A stretch of 64,000 nucleotides of DNA from Polymyxa betae (taxonomy: Eukaryota; Endomyxa; Phytomyxea; Plasmodiophorida; Plasmodiophoridae), in contig RBZT01000620.1 of the NCBI GenBank assembly GCA_003693705.1, positions 1 through 64,000 on the forward strand. The letters run 5' to 3'. The notes below the pieces were generated by a model, which ran no database searches, had not been told where the DNA came from, and saw only the letters and a program-made list of their open reading frames with translations. Shown piece by piece: positions 1-12,500 of this stretch. The stretch's first letter is position 1, and every line of letters begins with the position of its first letter. The position numbers and the translations under genes are program-made.

Positions 1-1452
1 TTATTAAAAATTACATAAAACTTCTGATTTTCCCAAAAATAGCGTACGCAGTTTGATGGAACTGCGTCCGCAATAAGACTCGAAGACTGACGCATAAATC
101 TGATGCGTACTAAAGATGCGAACATTGATGAAGTATGAAGACCTACTCTAATAATATTGGGCTCGACTCCCAGAGGTCCGTACGGACACCGTACGGACTG
201 AGCTGAATGAAGCTGGGACTCGAGCTGGAAATAAAACAGAATTGATTACGATCTGACCGAAGTGCTGCCCGATTTTGTAGTAACCTGAAATCGCGATCTG
301 AAGAATCCGCTCTAGGGTTGCCATATTCGTGACTGCAATGATGCAACTTGACAAAACAGTACACAAAGGGGAGCTGAACGTAAATCCGTGCGCGGCTTAT
401 ACAGCTCAAATTATTAACCGTCGGATACAGTCGGGTAGTCGGGTCGGGTATCGACCAGCTACCCGAACCCGACCCGAACCCGACCCGACCCGGGTTTTTC
501 GGATACTACCCGAACCCGATCGGAGCCCTAAGTTGATTTATTATCATGTGACAGGCTGCCAGCAGTAAGAACTGCAGTGCAAGCAGGCACCGCGCTATTG
601 AGCTGCAACGTTTGTCGGAGCTCGAATGGAGTTAGAGTCACTTCGCCTAGACCGATTGGATCTGCTCGGAATCCAAAACATACAGCTCTGATGCGTCAAA
701 AACATGGCAAACAGGTGTTGACTTTGAGCTGGATGTCATTGCATTGATGCGCTCCAGCTCCAGTCACTTTCGAGCGATTGAAGCTGGCGATAGCAGTTCC
801 TCTTCCGTTCGTGCGGGTCGTACCAATTCAAGCCGGTGCAAAGGATCTGCTTCTACAGGTGCCGGGTTAGGGTTGCCCTTAACTATGTTACGAAGGTCCG
901 CAAGATCTTTTGCAATCGAAAGTGTCTTTCTCTGCCGAGGCCTTGGCTGCCTCTATTTGTGCTTGAATTCTTAGCAAGCTTGGCTTGCCGAATTTCTAGA
1001 TCTACTTCCGGCATACCATATTGCAGCCGTTTTGCCTGCTTACCACGCTGATGGGAGGGCGTCTTAAGTTCCGCCTTACCTTCTTGTAATGGCCAGAGAA
1101 ATTCGTCTGTTCTCGGCGGCTTGTTATCAGAAGTTGCAGGCTCAAGTGTGAATTCTTCATCCGCTGGAGGATATCGTAGCAATGATCCAGCTGAGAATCC
1201 TTGCCGTTTTTGTCATGATATAGCTCTTATGTCCTTTGGTAATTTTTGACTTCGTTCCAGCCATATTGTGGGGAAAATTAGCAACTTTCAAAGCGGAAAT
1301 ATAATTATTGATGAATATTGTTTGAATTGCCTAGCAAGAACTTGTTAGTGTGCATATGCTTAGTAGAATTGCAGCCACTAACCGGAAAAACAGTTCTACA
1401 GTTGATCCTGGTTACAAATATCTTTTGATCAGAAACTGTCGCGACGTGGAAC
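1..1452. other. Gene-poor stretch, no supported gene
   Basis: Only short open frames without recognisable domains are present. A minus-strand frame at 883-1182 is rich in charged residues and could be an exon fragment, but no splice partners or family were recognised. The repeat at 420-530 lies inside this stretch. Confidence 0.4.
420..530. repeat. CCCGAAC/CCCGACC-rich short repeat with inverted arm
   Basis: A run of imperfect CCCGAACCCGACC units follows a GGGTAGTCGGGTCGGGTA arm, so the stretch can fold back on itself. A second short arm, TACCCGAACCCGATCGG, lies just downstream. Composition differs sharply from the flanks, which are mixed and about 45% GC. No gene is supported here. It resembles a simple repeat or the end of a mobile element. 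Telomeric identity is not supported because the array is short and internal. Confidence 0.6.
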
Positions 1453-1920
1453 TCATGGGGCAATCATTGTCCATAAATCTTCCTTCTTTTGATTATTTAC
1501 TTCGATGGGATCTTGCGATATGTCCATCCAAGCGTTGCATAATCGTTTATCTTCATTGGAGCTGAAGTGAGGAGCCCTGGCAAGATAAGGAGGATCAAGA
1601 TATACTAGAACAGCTGGACTGCTTGCACAAAATCGAACTGTCACAGGAGCGGCAGCGGTATCCAGCACAGTACCATCTTGCCAGGGTGGACTTGGTGTAG
1701 CTTAAAACAGTGGGCAATCTCCACAGGAGTCCACAATTGATGCGAAATCGGATTCGACTGAGACCAGCGCCTTCTTTAATTCGTTTTTCAAATTCTGTTC
1801 CTTGGGGGAAACATTCCTGTTTTGCCCACGCTGTCCAGTGTTGCGTGAGATATGAGCAATATCGGTTCAAATTCTAAAAAATTGACGAGCGGATCATAAT
1901 CGTTGAAAAATTCTTCCATT
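1453..1920 (-). pseudogene. Decayed N6-adenine methyltransferase-like relic
   Basis: In one minus-strand frame there is the segment VLVYLDPPYLARAP, with DPPY encoded at 1585-1596. This is the catalytic motif of N6-adenine DNA methyltransferases. Just upstream, but in another frame, lies TPVEIAHCFKLHQVHPG (about 1680-1730), which resembles the segment before motif I of such enzymes. A VLDTAAAP stretch in the DPPY frame could be motif I. Stops and frame changes separate the pieces, so it looks broken. DIRS-type retroelements carry a Dam-like methyltransferase domain, which is one possible source. No tyrosine recombinase or reverse transcriptase was seen next to it. The call rests on short motifs and is tentative. 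Confidence 0.3.
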
Positions 1921-1929
1921 GTGGTCTGA

Positions 1930-4390
1930 TCTTGCGTTTTATCATCGTTCGATGTAAAACGAGCGATAAAACCTTTTTTTTTACAATCTTAATCGAACAC
2001 GATGGACGTGATCGCGTCCTTCGGACTGCATTTACTGACATTTGCAAGCTGACATTGAGCCGCGCGTTTGAACGCTTTTCATTCGTTTTCATCCCCTGGT
2101 TTATGGTGACAGTTGTTTAAAGCTTTGCTGATTTCGTTTCTTTCACGGCGGGTGAGCTTGTTGTTTCGCTGCGTTGAAAACCGTTTTTTAGCGGCGATTG
2201 GACGGACTGGATGTTGTTACATTGCCATTTGTTCGATCGTCTCTATATCACTGTTTATCACATTTTCAAATTTCCCAAAATCCAAATGAATTGTCGACGG
2301 CCGCCGAACTGGAGTCGGCGGCATACTTACTGAATGATTGAAAGTGGGAGGACGAAAGGTATAATTCATTAAACGACAATGTTTCTCATTCCGTTAACGA
2401 TTGAGGAGAGAATCTGCCTGTTCAAAAGGCAATCTTCCCATTGAGCACCCTTTCAAAGAAACGTAGGACTGCTTCTACTCCCCATTCCAGCTCGAGACAC
2501 GCACTGTCCAACGCCGGCAGAAATTGTTGAATTCTGCTTTTGAAGCGGAAACGAATATTCTGAAAGAATACTTGAACCAACAGAATACAGCCCAGCGTGG
2601 CTTTTGCAGGGAAGCTCTCGAGATTCTATATACGAAGGATATTATGCCCATTGGCCATTGCTGACGGTATCTGGTATTTTCGTCAGCTCCATGTCTTCGT
2701 GCTGAGCTCTCGATAATGTAGAGACGTCGATACTTGTTGGAATTGGCTCCACTACTATGTGCAGGATATGATTAAAGAGATGTTCGTCATCAGCGACGAT
2801 GTCTCTCCCATCGGTGTGGTTCGATGTCAGCGTAACATCGCGACAGTGCGTCTGCATCTAGATGGTCTTTGCCTCGCTTGTAAACGACATTGAAAGCGAA
2901 GTGTTCCAGCTCAATGACGATGCGCTGCAGTTTGATCTTTTAGAAAAACGCCAAGGAGAGATGGTCCGAAATTATAAGTGAATTCTTGTCCATACAGGAA
3001 GGGTCGCCAATTCTTGAAAGCCCACCGGAGTAGAAAACCTACCTAATAGGAACGATCAGAATTTGAAAGATTCAACAGAATCCAAAGGTGAGGTTTTATT
3101 TATACATGCATTATATGAAGCGCGCCTTGCTGAACGCCAAACGCATCCGGTTACGTAGTGTTAAGAACCAACAGTAACTGCGAATATATCATACACAAAA
3201 TAAATTGTAAGATAACGACGGAATCTAGAGGAACTAGAGAGAACAGGAGCGAGAAGACAAAATTTCAGACAAGGTGTTGATCCAGAAACGGCGCTAACAG
3301 AACTGAGCTATCCTCAGTCCGGCTAGAGCTGTGAATGTGTGTACCGTATTATAGGTAGAGTAAACAGTGCAAAAGCTGCATTGGCTGCGCCCTGTAATAT
3401 TATGACACGTAGTGCTATAGCTGCACAAAGAGCGTCGCAGGAATATGGAAAATCCTTTGGTGATTTCCAGGTTAAAATCTAATTATGTCCGTACATACCT
3501 TGACGAATCTAAACTGATATATCTCTCATTAGGTTGAGAAGACGCCTGGGCGCTTATCGGTAAGTTCAGGGAAACCGTAACCGTCGACGATTACAACATT
3601 GTTTGGATCATTGAGGATTGGGCAACTTTCTTTGTTTTGCTGAAAGCGGAGCAACGTTTACAATGGCTACTGAGGCTCGTGAACTTCTGTATAAGCTGTC
3701 AGTCTGTTGATCATCGCACTGGCCTGAATTCTGACTGTGTTCTGTGTTCATGGGTAATCGCCCTTAGTAGCCAACACGCGGTCATCAGATTTGATTTTCA
3801 GGAGGATTGAAACCGATCGATGTACGAGACGATCAATGAGTGCATGAACCTTAGCGGAATAACCAGTAAAGATTGAAACTTTCCTAGAAGATAAACCGTC
3901 TTGGGAAACGTCTCATTTAATCTACCGGTTAATAAGCTATGACAATAATCGTAGCAGCACAAAAGGGAAAATTGAAAAAAATCCGAAATAATCCAAATGC
4001 ACGAAGACGACGTTTTAGAATCTGTCCTTTTACTAAGCCAGATATGTTAGCCCGGCCAAATAGCCATTGCCTATTACGACTTGCAGACGTCGCAACAGAT
4101 ATGTCAGCAATAGCCCCGCCAGCCAATTATCCACATGCATGAATCCACCTCGTGACGGTCATGCTCCGGAGACAATCATGTGTTACGTCCATCCCGTACA
4201 AGTGGATGTTGACGTTACATCATGTTAGACGGGAGAGGGTTTTGAACTGGAATGTGTTTGAAGAAGTGTTTTATTTGTTAGCATGCTTTCGGGAGCAAGC
4301 AATGATTCCTTCTGAATTAGCGTGAGTCAACGCTATTGATATCTCGAGATTGATCTAACAGCGCTCATATGCTAACACATCATGAAATTG
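1930..4390. other. Long stretch without a supported gene
   Basis: Open frames here are all under 75 codons, show no recognisable domain and cannot be joined by convincing splice sites. The sequence may be intergenic or degenerate mobile DNA. Confidence 0.4.
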
Positions 4391-4462
4391 GCAGACATCA
4401 TCTAGTTGGCAGGATACCAGCTTGTGGCGCTGATCACCTGAGTTCGAGTCTCAGTGTCTGCA
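4391..4462 (+). tRNA. tRNA-His (anticodon GTG)
   Basis: The cloverleaf closes well. The acceptor arm GCAGACA pairs perfectly with TGTCTGC, and the T arm is CTGAG-TTCGAGT-CTCAG. The anticodon loop is TTGTGGC with GTG at 4424-4426, and the D arm holds AGTTGGCAG. The discriminator base is A at 4462, as in eukaryotic tRNA-His, and the encoded base just upstream is G. The anticodon stem has one C-A mismatch at its base and the D stem is short, so pairing is not perfect. No intron is seen. CCA is not encoded, as expected for a nuclear eukaryotic gene. Confidence 0.9.
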
Positions 4463-4465
4463 TTA

Positions 4466-4472
4466 ATTTTTT
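4466..4472 (+). terminator. Pol III T-run terminator of tRNA-His
   Basis: A run of seven T residues starts four bases after the mature 3' end of tRNA-His, the usual RNA polymerase III stop. Confidence 0.75.
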
Positions 4473-4611
4473 TGAATTTCCGGACCTTATTGCAATCGAC
4501 GCTGCCTTCTGTTTGTTGACCCAAACCTGGGCGCAACGCGAAGCGGTAGTAAAGACTTCCGAGTATAATAGTGTTGGGCGTTGACAATGTTTCGTCATTC
4601 TACCTCTGTCT

Positions 4612-6288
4612 TTAGGAAAGGCCAATGGAGACACTAACTCGTGGAGCGTTATCATTATCAACATTAGTTAAAGAGAACTTCTTATCAGTCATAAGATCAT
4701 TGGCCTTAATCTGTACAAGAAATTGCTCCCAAGCCGGTGGTGATGTACTCAGAAACCGAAACAATGAATTAGATTCCATCAGAGCGATCATTTGTGCTGC
4801 AGCTGCATCAAACATGTGTCGTTCCAACAAATCATTACTAACTGCATGACACAGATCAGCTACAGTCTTTCCAGGTAGATTCACCTGAACCCATGTTAGT
4901 AAGGGTGTGGCTCTCTCACCATTCTCAGAACCTCTAATGGAGCACTTGGTAACAGATAACACTCACAAATCGATCTCGCTGATTTACGGGCATCATCCAG
5001 AGATCTTCCATAACTACGACGATACTCTTGAACATCACGCCAGAACAGCAACGACTCAACAGCGAACTCCTTCTCCAAATGGGCGCGGAAGGCCTCGAAC
5101 CCCGCCTTCATCTTCAGAAATCTGGCGAAATCCGTGTTCATGAGGGAATAATGGTCCTGAACTGCAGCGCGATTCCAGTAGAAACGGCGAATAGGGACCA
5201 GATATGCATGTAACAGAACCCAATCACATGTTAATGATGTAGCGAATTGAGGAATACCGAGTGAGGAATTTTTGCATGACATATATACAGCAGATCCAAT
5301 AACAACTCCAATACCCACACGACGAAGCATCTGTTTCGACCCAAATGCATCTTCGATGATAAGCAGCTTGAATGTAAGGGCTATGAACATGACCTGTAAT
5401 ATGATGAACAAGATTCTAGGGTTTGGATTAGGGTCATTACCGTCGTCACCAGAGCCCGCCCGATAATGATATATTGACAATAAGGCAACGCCCATCCGGA
5501 CTCTATTTCGCTCATAGGTGTATTTAATGCTGAGATATCGATCATTGCCGCGTACAGGAAGACGGCGACCAGTATGACCAGGACATTGCCGAGGATCCAA
5601 ATCAAGGCGAATTGGTCGGTCAAGAGAAAGCTCAGAACTGCAATTGACCGACGAATCTTGACAGAATCTGCATCTGAACATGTTCCACTATTGGCCAATC
5701 TGAATATAACATAACATGTATCAATATAACTTATGTTTAGCGGTCAGTGCGTTCCCTAACCTGATCTGATCCTGTGTCTTATTGAATGCTACATATAATG
5801 ATATAGCGAATAAGAACATTCCTTCAGTGCAGATAGATAGTAATGAAGCTCCTAATACAACATCCCACCATGTACCTAATCTATATTGAAGGAGATTACG
5901 TGATATCTGATGTAGACAGAAAAATGATATAGCAACGCATGTGGCTGTTAGAAGACGGGGACGCCGATTCTTGATAGGATCCAAGTTACTACATCGCCAA
6001 TAGACGACAGGGATCAGTACGACCGGGATATGAATCAGGCCGAATATGGCAAAAATCCACCATACAGTCGGCAGCATAACGGCTACAATCGCTGATGCAA
6101 TCGCTTTCCCATAATAGATATGGTACGGTCCCACCGATCGTACTGGCCCTAGCCCGCCCTTCGCCAGGCGCCCAGAAGCAATATAATTCACCTGAGCAAT
6201 AATGCGGTATACATAAGGGCAGATAGGAGCCCGTTAATATCAGCATCAGAGTGTGAGTCAGGATTATAACGATAATGTTACTATACAT
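4612..6288 (-). CDS. Seven-transmembrane protein with C-terminal RGS domain
   Basis: An N-terminal multi-span membrane region (about six or seven hydrophobic helices, for example around VLGASLLSICTEGMFLFAI and LGNVLVILVAVFLYAA) is followed by an RGS domain. The RGS domain runs from FLKMKAGFEAFRAHLEKE through SLLFWRDVQEY to MFDAAAAQMIALMESN. RGS domains speed GTP hydrolysis by G-alpha subunits. The 7TM-RGS layout is that of plant RGS1 and of 7TM-RGS proteins in some protists and fungi. Three introns are clear. One interrupts AG-ATTGG near 5700-5758, one of about 46 nt splits TT-VMF near 5400, and one of 41 nt with a TTACTAAC branch-like sequence splits VLRM-VNLPG near 4880. The first exon is unresolved, because no in-frame ATG precedes VNYIASGR; a small exon at 6288 is possible. 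The gene starts about 27 bp after the EEP gene stop. Confidence 0.8.
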
Positions 6289-6314
6289 ACGAGATGTATT
6301 ATGATATGGTATCG

Positions 6315-8080
6315 TTATTGATCCATAACAGGCTCTTGTAACCTATTAGATGTGTTTGTATCAATCATAGCGAACATAAATAAATGATCTGATGCATATA
6401 GCATATTAAATTCAGGTATCTGGCTATTAACTGACACGTTACGACCTACAACTTCACAATGTCGTTCGTATAGATCTATTCGTTACGATACATAAGTCCG
6501 ATCATGATACATATCGATACGATCACGTTACCTTTAGTAACAAAGATGTAATCGAATCGTCGTTTGGGTCGCCATGATGGAAAGGTAAAGCCAGCCTCCG
6601 AGTCCGGGGCGTCCTGATAAAAGTTCTATGGTCAGTTACAGAAATCATCAACTGAGTAACATGTGCATGTAACATTATAGACCTGATGTGTAGCAGTCCA
6701 GACATCAGTCATATTTGGGAAATAATCATCTGCTCGGATCGAGTTCATATCTCCAGCTAGTATGACGGATTCCCCCTATATAATCCATCATATATATACA
6801 GAAATCATTCCACCTATCCGACTGGACGTACCTGCTCCCAGTGTGCTTCCACAATGTCGCGAATTTCAGGCATTGTTCGAATTCGCGCCTTCTCACTCAG
6901 TGATCTACAGAATTTAGAGCATAACAGTCGGCGTGTCCATGGGGTGATGAGTGGAACCCCATCACCCCATCTTCCCTTACAAATGTGTGTTAAGAACGTG
7001 TATGATCTCAGACTTGGCCACAACACCAACATCCAGTACAATACGTTGATGGAAATCATCTACATCATCCACATCACGGGTTAAATGTGTTACAGATACA
7101 GAATCTATAGGATAACGACTAAATGTAGCCAGACCCTCCCGTACTACCCTCAGCCGAATTAGTTCCATAGATGGAGTGCTATGTCATGAGGGTTACCGAT
7201 CTCATCACCATCAGTGAACATCATAGCTGATTCATATACATACTGCATATCAGGTAACATAGCGCGTAGATCATCAATCATGAATCTATCAGTATCTTTC
7301 GTACTAACAGCACGTGAGCGTACCTGTAACGTACCACGTCTAAGTGTAACGTGACATCAAGAAACATCAAGATCAGAAATCTGACCTCTTGAAAGGCGAT
7401 TATATCGGGGTCATACTGGTCCAGGATCTGTTGTAATAGTGGAATACGTAAGTTCCAGTGATTATAATTCCATATGTTGGCTGATAATATACGTAGTCCA
7501 GTACTACCACGACTATCACAGGTACTACCAGGTAACTGAACATGTTTGTAACGTTGTAGATCACCATTATATGAACATCTATAACTGGTGATACTTGACA
7601 CATTCTGATATGTTGTAATTGTAATCTCATGATCGAATGTGATCTCGGAGTCTGTAATACGTAATATGAGATCAGCGACTTCACCAATTACCACTATATC
7701 ATCATATAAGCTACATCATACAATTTCAATGCCAAACATTGTTCAGTTGACAAACCAATCCTGAAGCATCTCCTCAACAACCAACCAAAATTCGATGTAA
7801 AATCGTAATGTTAGATTACTTGGGGGGAACGGTATTGTCAAAGTTTGTGTCTGATTAGAGATAACATCTATTAGATGAAGACGATCACGATCTCCTTTAG
7901 CCATCTCCAGGATCTTATCCATAGCCAACTGATAAACACAGCATACGCGGATCAGTACGCATTGGGGGCACCGCTTCGCACCTCGGTTTATACCTGGACA
8001 ATGGGGCTATCGGCATGGGTCAGTACGCCGGCCATTGTTGCGATGAGAATAGCGGCAGCAGAATGAATGAATTTGAGCAT
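6315..8080 (-). CDS. Secreted endonuclease/exonuclease/phosphatase (EEP) family protein
   Basis: The start ATG gives a signal peptide (MLKFIHSAAAILIATMAGVL). About 120 residues of unknown type follow, then a full EEP (DNase I-like) fold. In order this shows LRILSANIWN, PDIIAFQEVR (metal-binding Glu), REGLATFSRYPI, HVLNTHL, ILAGDMNS, RRFDYIFVT and ASDHLFMF (catalytic His). These motifs need eight exons, and seven introns of about 45-71 nt restore the frame each time. One of them contains a 10-bp perfect hairpin. EEP enzymes hydrolyse phosphodiesters in nucleic acids, phosphoinositides or sphingomyelin, and the substrate cannot be told here. The signal peptide suggests secretion or an endomembrane location. 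All core catalytic motifs are present, so it should be active. Confidence 0.85.
6939..6970. repeat. Perfect 10-bp inverted repeat inside an EEP intron
   Basis: ATGGGGTGAT at 6939-6948 is mirrored by ATCACCCCAT at 6961-6970 with a 12-base loop. The hairpin lies wholly within the roughly 71-nt intron after the THL motif of the EEP gene and would form in the pre-mRNA. Confidence 0.7.
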
Positions 8081-9590
8081 AATAGGGGGGGGACTGCGTA
8101 TTAATTGCTGATCAATATAGATATATGTAGTCTTACGTATTATTGCAGTTACGGACTTAACAGATGCGACGCATGCAAGCCCAATACGATCGAACATTCG
8201 GTCAATGTTCGATATAAATGTGGATCTGAATCCATCCACTGGACCATTAATGTAGAGGGGTCGTTCACCTCTAGACACACTGATACAATGGTGATCATGT
8301 TAATATTAGATAGAGCTACACCCATTGATCAATGAACATTGTTGTGTGGAGGATGTGGGATCATAAACTGAGATGACAGAACCGGACCTGATCATATCCA
8401 CCCAGTTCGGACTGCATCTTGATTTCAAAACATGGCAATGCCGCCGGTGCCCCCGTACTGGCTCCCTGATGTTATCTTTACCTAACTCATCGGCTGGCTC
8501 ATCGGCTACTACCTATAAACTCGATATATTTGATATAAATTTCATATATAATCTAAGAGTTGACATAGAATATGTTACAATTCAATTGGAATAAATGCAC
8601 CATGAGCTGTTTTTGTGAGTCAGTCTTTAACATGTTAATGACTGAAAGCAAACACAAATATCAGATAGGATAGATTCGATTCGAATGGTGCCAAAATCTA
8701 GTATTGAATTGTCATATGGCGAAATTTGGTATCATTTGTGAGAATTCGCAACAGATCAAATGTTCATTGTATGTTGGCACATTTACAAGGACGATGTTAT
8801 GAGCATGGCATGGCCAAACATTAAGCATGGTATGCACGGATGATAAATGCATTAATTAATCTCACGAGATATTCTCAGCTGCGCTAACTATGCTCATTAA
8901 AACTGCAAATCTGGAGAACTCAAAGTATCTATGTTGAGTGCATAAACTGTCCAATTACTACATACCAACATATAAAGAGCGCAAGTAATCGGATCCGTTA
9001 ATGATCATCGCTGAAGTCTCTGATACTGGGTATCTGCCTGTTATAATTATGATGTCATGTCGGCACAACGGAAGATCTCAATAAAATTGCTTCATGGAGA
9101 ACCCACTGTTTCTAGACATTAGGGTTTGAACACTGCAGGTCTTAACGGTTGTGCGATCATTGTAGATGGAGACCTGTTTATGGCAAGATCCGTTCTCAGA
9201 TCAGTATTTGATATCGATTGAGGTGACGATCTCCTTCCATCAGTGTTATTTACTAGTAGTAATATAACATCTCTATACTGAAACCATGTTATGCATCCAA
9301 CAACAGAAAAGGTAGAGTGTACAGAGCTGCTCATCAAACACAAGAAATGGATGTTGTTATAGAATCCATATCAAGCAATAGAGATTTCAACTTAGCCAGT
9401 ATTGAATACGTCAATAGAGGTGAATTAGTTCTGAGGTCATGTCAGTATGATATGATTTAGTGTGTCTGTATTGTAATAGATATAATCAATACTGAAGAAC
9501 TGAGAGATTATCATGACCTTCTATATATAATTAATGGATTAGATCGCGGTACCCCTAATAACTAATGAGATTAGGAAGCTTGTCTCTATC
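8081..9590. other. Intergenic stretch between EEP gene and myosin
   Basis: This 1.5 kb probably contains the promoters of two divergent genes. Minus-strand frames at 7988-8278 and 9119-9343 and a plus frame at 8373-8594 show no known domain or splice partner. No RNA gene was recognised. Confidence 0.4.
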
Positions 9591-12500
9591 ATGTCGAAAT
9601 CATCATCGATTGCCGACTTACAGATAGGACATTTATATTGGATTCCAGATACAGAACAAGGATGGATTAGGGCTAGAATACATCAAATTACTGATCATGA
9701 TCTTCATCTAAAAGTTGGTGCTGATGACACATCGCTGACTTTACCAATTGATCAATATCGATCACTAATACCAGCTGGAGCTGATTGTGGTGATCTAGCT
9801 GATGTTCAAGATCTTACACAGCTCGATCGGATCTCTATTGCATCTCTATTGGCGACATTACGGGCTCGATTCTTCACAGATCGTGTTTATACATACGCTG
9901 GTCTTACATTGGTCTCTGTAAATCCGTTCAAATCAATCCCAGAGCAGTATGGTGCGACAAGTATGGCCTCGTTTATTAAAGGTGGTGATAATATGCCACC
10001 ACATATATATGCAGTAGCACAGAGATGTCGACAGAATCTCATAGAGACACACCAACCACAATCATTAATCATCTGTGGTGATTCTGGTGCTGGTAAAACA
10101 GAGGCTGCCAAATATGCTCTGCAGTATCTGGTGCTATTATCAGCACATTGTACAGAATCTGATCAGATTAGAGAGGGTATGTCAGGGTCATTATATCGAT
10201 TTCCTGAGATGAATAATTTGTTAGCTACAAATGAGATCCAAACAAGGATTATACAATGTAATCCTGTATTAGAAGCATTCGGAAATGCAGAAACCGTTCG
10301 AAACGAAAACAGGTTGGAATATTTTCGACGGTTTCGCCGAAAATCAGTTACGACTAGGGTCTAGGGTTTTGTGCAATTGAACCTTCCCACAGTTCACGAT
10401 TCGGAAAATACCTGGAGATCAGTGTCGAGAAGCAGACCGGTGTGATACGATTGGCCAGTATGACGTACTTTATGTTGGAGACGTCAAGAATAACTGGCCA
10501 TGCTAATGGTGAACGTTGCTTTCATGCATTCTATGCGATAGTGGTGGGATTGGATCCGCAACTGCTCCAAGACCAGTTCGGTCTGCAATCGACCAAATCC
10601 ACCTATAAAATTCTACAACCAGCCAATGGTAGTTCAGGCAAGCCCTCACCCCATCGACGACGTCCATCGATTCCGTCTTTAAAGGTCTCAAGTTGAAAAT
10701 GCCACAAATTTTTTTATTTAAATTTCGAAAACAAGTGCGTCTGCGTTTGTGTCGTCTTTTTAAGATTGGAGTTTTATAAATGTGAACTTGTTGAGTCTTA
10801 TTTTTTTACTTTTTTCTCATCAATGTATATGTGCAGGTAGCAAGTGCTGCTGAAGAATGGGCAGGAATTGTGTCTTCCATGAGACAGATCGGTGTGACCG
10901 ATGACGAAATTCATGCGATCTCATCGGTTCTGGCCGCCATCCTCCACGTAGGCAATATTCGTTTCGAAACCGATGACCAGAACCATGCTCGAGTTATCGA
11001 AGATCATCATTTTGATTGGTTCATTCGCCTCACCTCATTTGGTAACGATCAATTTTAGAATCTTCGAATATTCCTGAGACGTCCTCTGTTGCTTACAGAT
11101 CGCAAACGCTGTCTTGAAGCATTTACATGCCGATATCTTGGTCAGAATCCACAACATGTAGTACAGGTACCAATTGATGTTCAAGCTGCTGAATCTGGTC
11201 GCAATGCTTTAGCTAAAGAGATGTATGGACGTCTATTTCGATGGATCGTTGCCCGCATCAATGTATCACTCCAGAATATTGCTCCCGTTCAATCTGATAC
11301 TCTCACAACTATCGGCATCCTCGATGTCTTTGTATGTTTATCATTTTGACATTTTTGTGAAATTCGATGACTGTATGAATTCGAATTTATTGCTTAAAAG
11401 TGTTCTTGGCGACTGTGAATATGTTAATTTGTCTCGTAAAACCGATTGTTTCTTAGACCTGATGACCTGTAGGGATTCGAAAAATTTGATGATCGTAACG
11501 GGTTCGAGCAGATCTGCATCAATTACTGCAATGAACGCCTTCAGGCTATGTTTATTGAATCAGTATTGAGTGTTACTGAACAACAAGCATATTCTGTTGA
11601 GGGTATTCAATGGAATGCCATTTTGTTGCCGGATTGTACACCGACGTTGACGTTAATTGAAACCATCCTCAAACTGCTTGACGACGAATGCTTAATTCCT
11701 CAAGGTTCCGCTTCCCATTTATTCACGACAATCTCACAGGTTTGGAGACATAGTCGGTTCTCTCAGTCTCGGTGAACTTAGTAGTATTCAGATATCCAGC
11801 AGTGTTTTCACCGATGATAATCGGCGCTCTCCATTACATTTCACCATCTCACATTATGCCGGTCAGGTCCAGTACGATTCGTCTGAGTTTATCACCAAGA
11901 ACCGTGACCGCATTAGCGACGATATGAATGATCTGCTTGATACAGCTACATCACTTCTGATCTATGCGGTAAATGTCTTCGATCATAATCCTTCCTGGTT
12001 TTGATCGGATATCCATCTTAGATGACATCATCAACAACACCTTTCTCAATGTCTACTGAGATGCAAGTAGATGATCCAGTATCTGCTCGTCGTTCAACCA
12101 CGAAAAAGAGCAGATTTCAAGCTGGACAGTTCCGAGGTCAAGTTCAGCATCTGATGAGCACCTTGGGTCGTACTACCCCGCATTTCATTCGCTGTATCAA
12201 ACCGAACCAGGCCCAGCGACCCGGGCTGTTCCAGTTCGGCGCCGTACTGGACCAGCTCGGCAACGCCGGCGTCCTGGAATTGGTCCGCGTCCGACAGACT
12301 GGGTTCCCTATTCGATTATCTCATGAACAGTTCCGTATTCGATATCAGTTCAACGATATCGTTGAGCCTCTGGAAGTGTTTCTCTTAAGGCAGCTCAAAG
12401 AAAATCTGTTTGCTGTTGGAAATACGCTCGTCTTCTTAAAGGATGATGGATATTCCCGTCTTGAAGCGATTCGTAATCAGGTTTTGTTGATTTGCCTTTT

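Noticed and set aside
420-530. Telomeric array
   Set aside because: The repeat is too short, imperfect and flanked by ordinary sequence on both sides.
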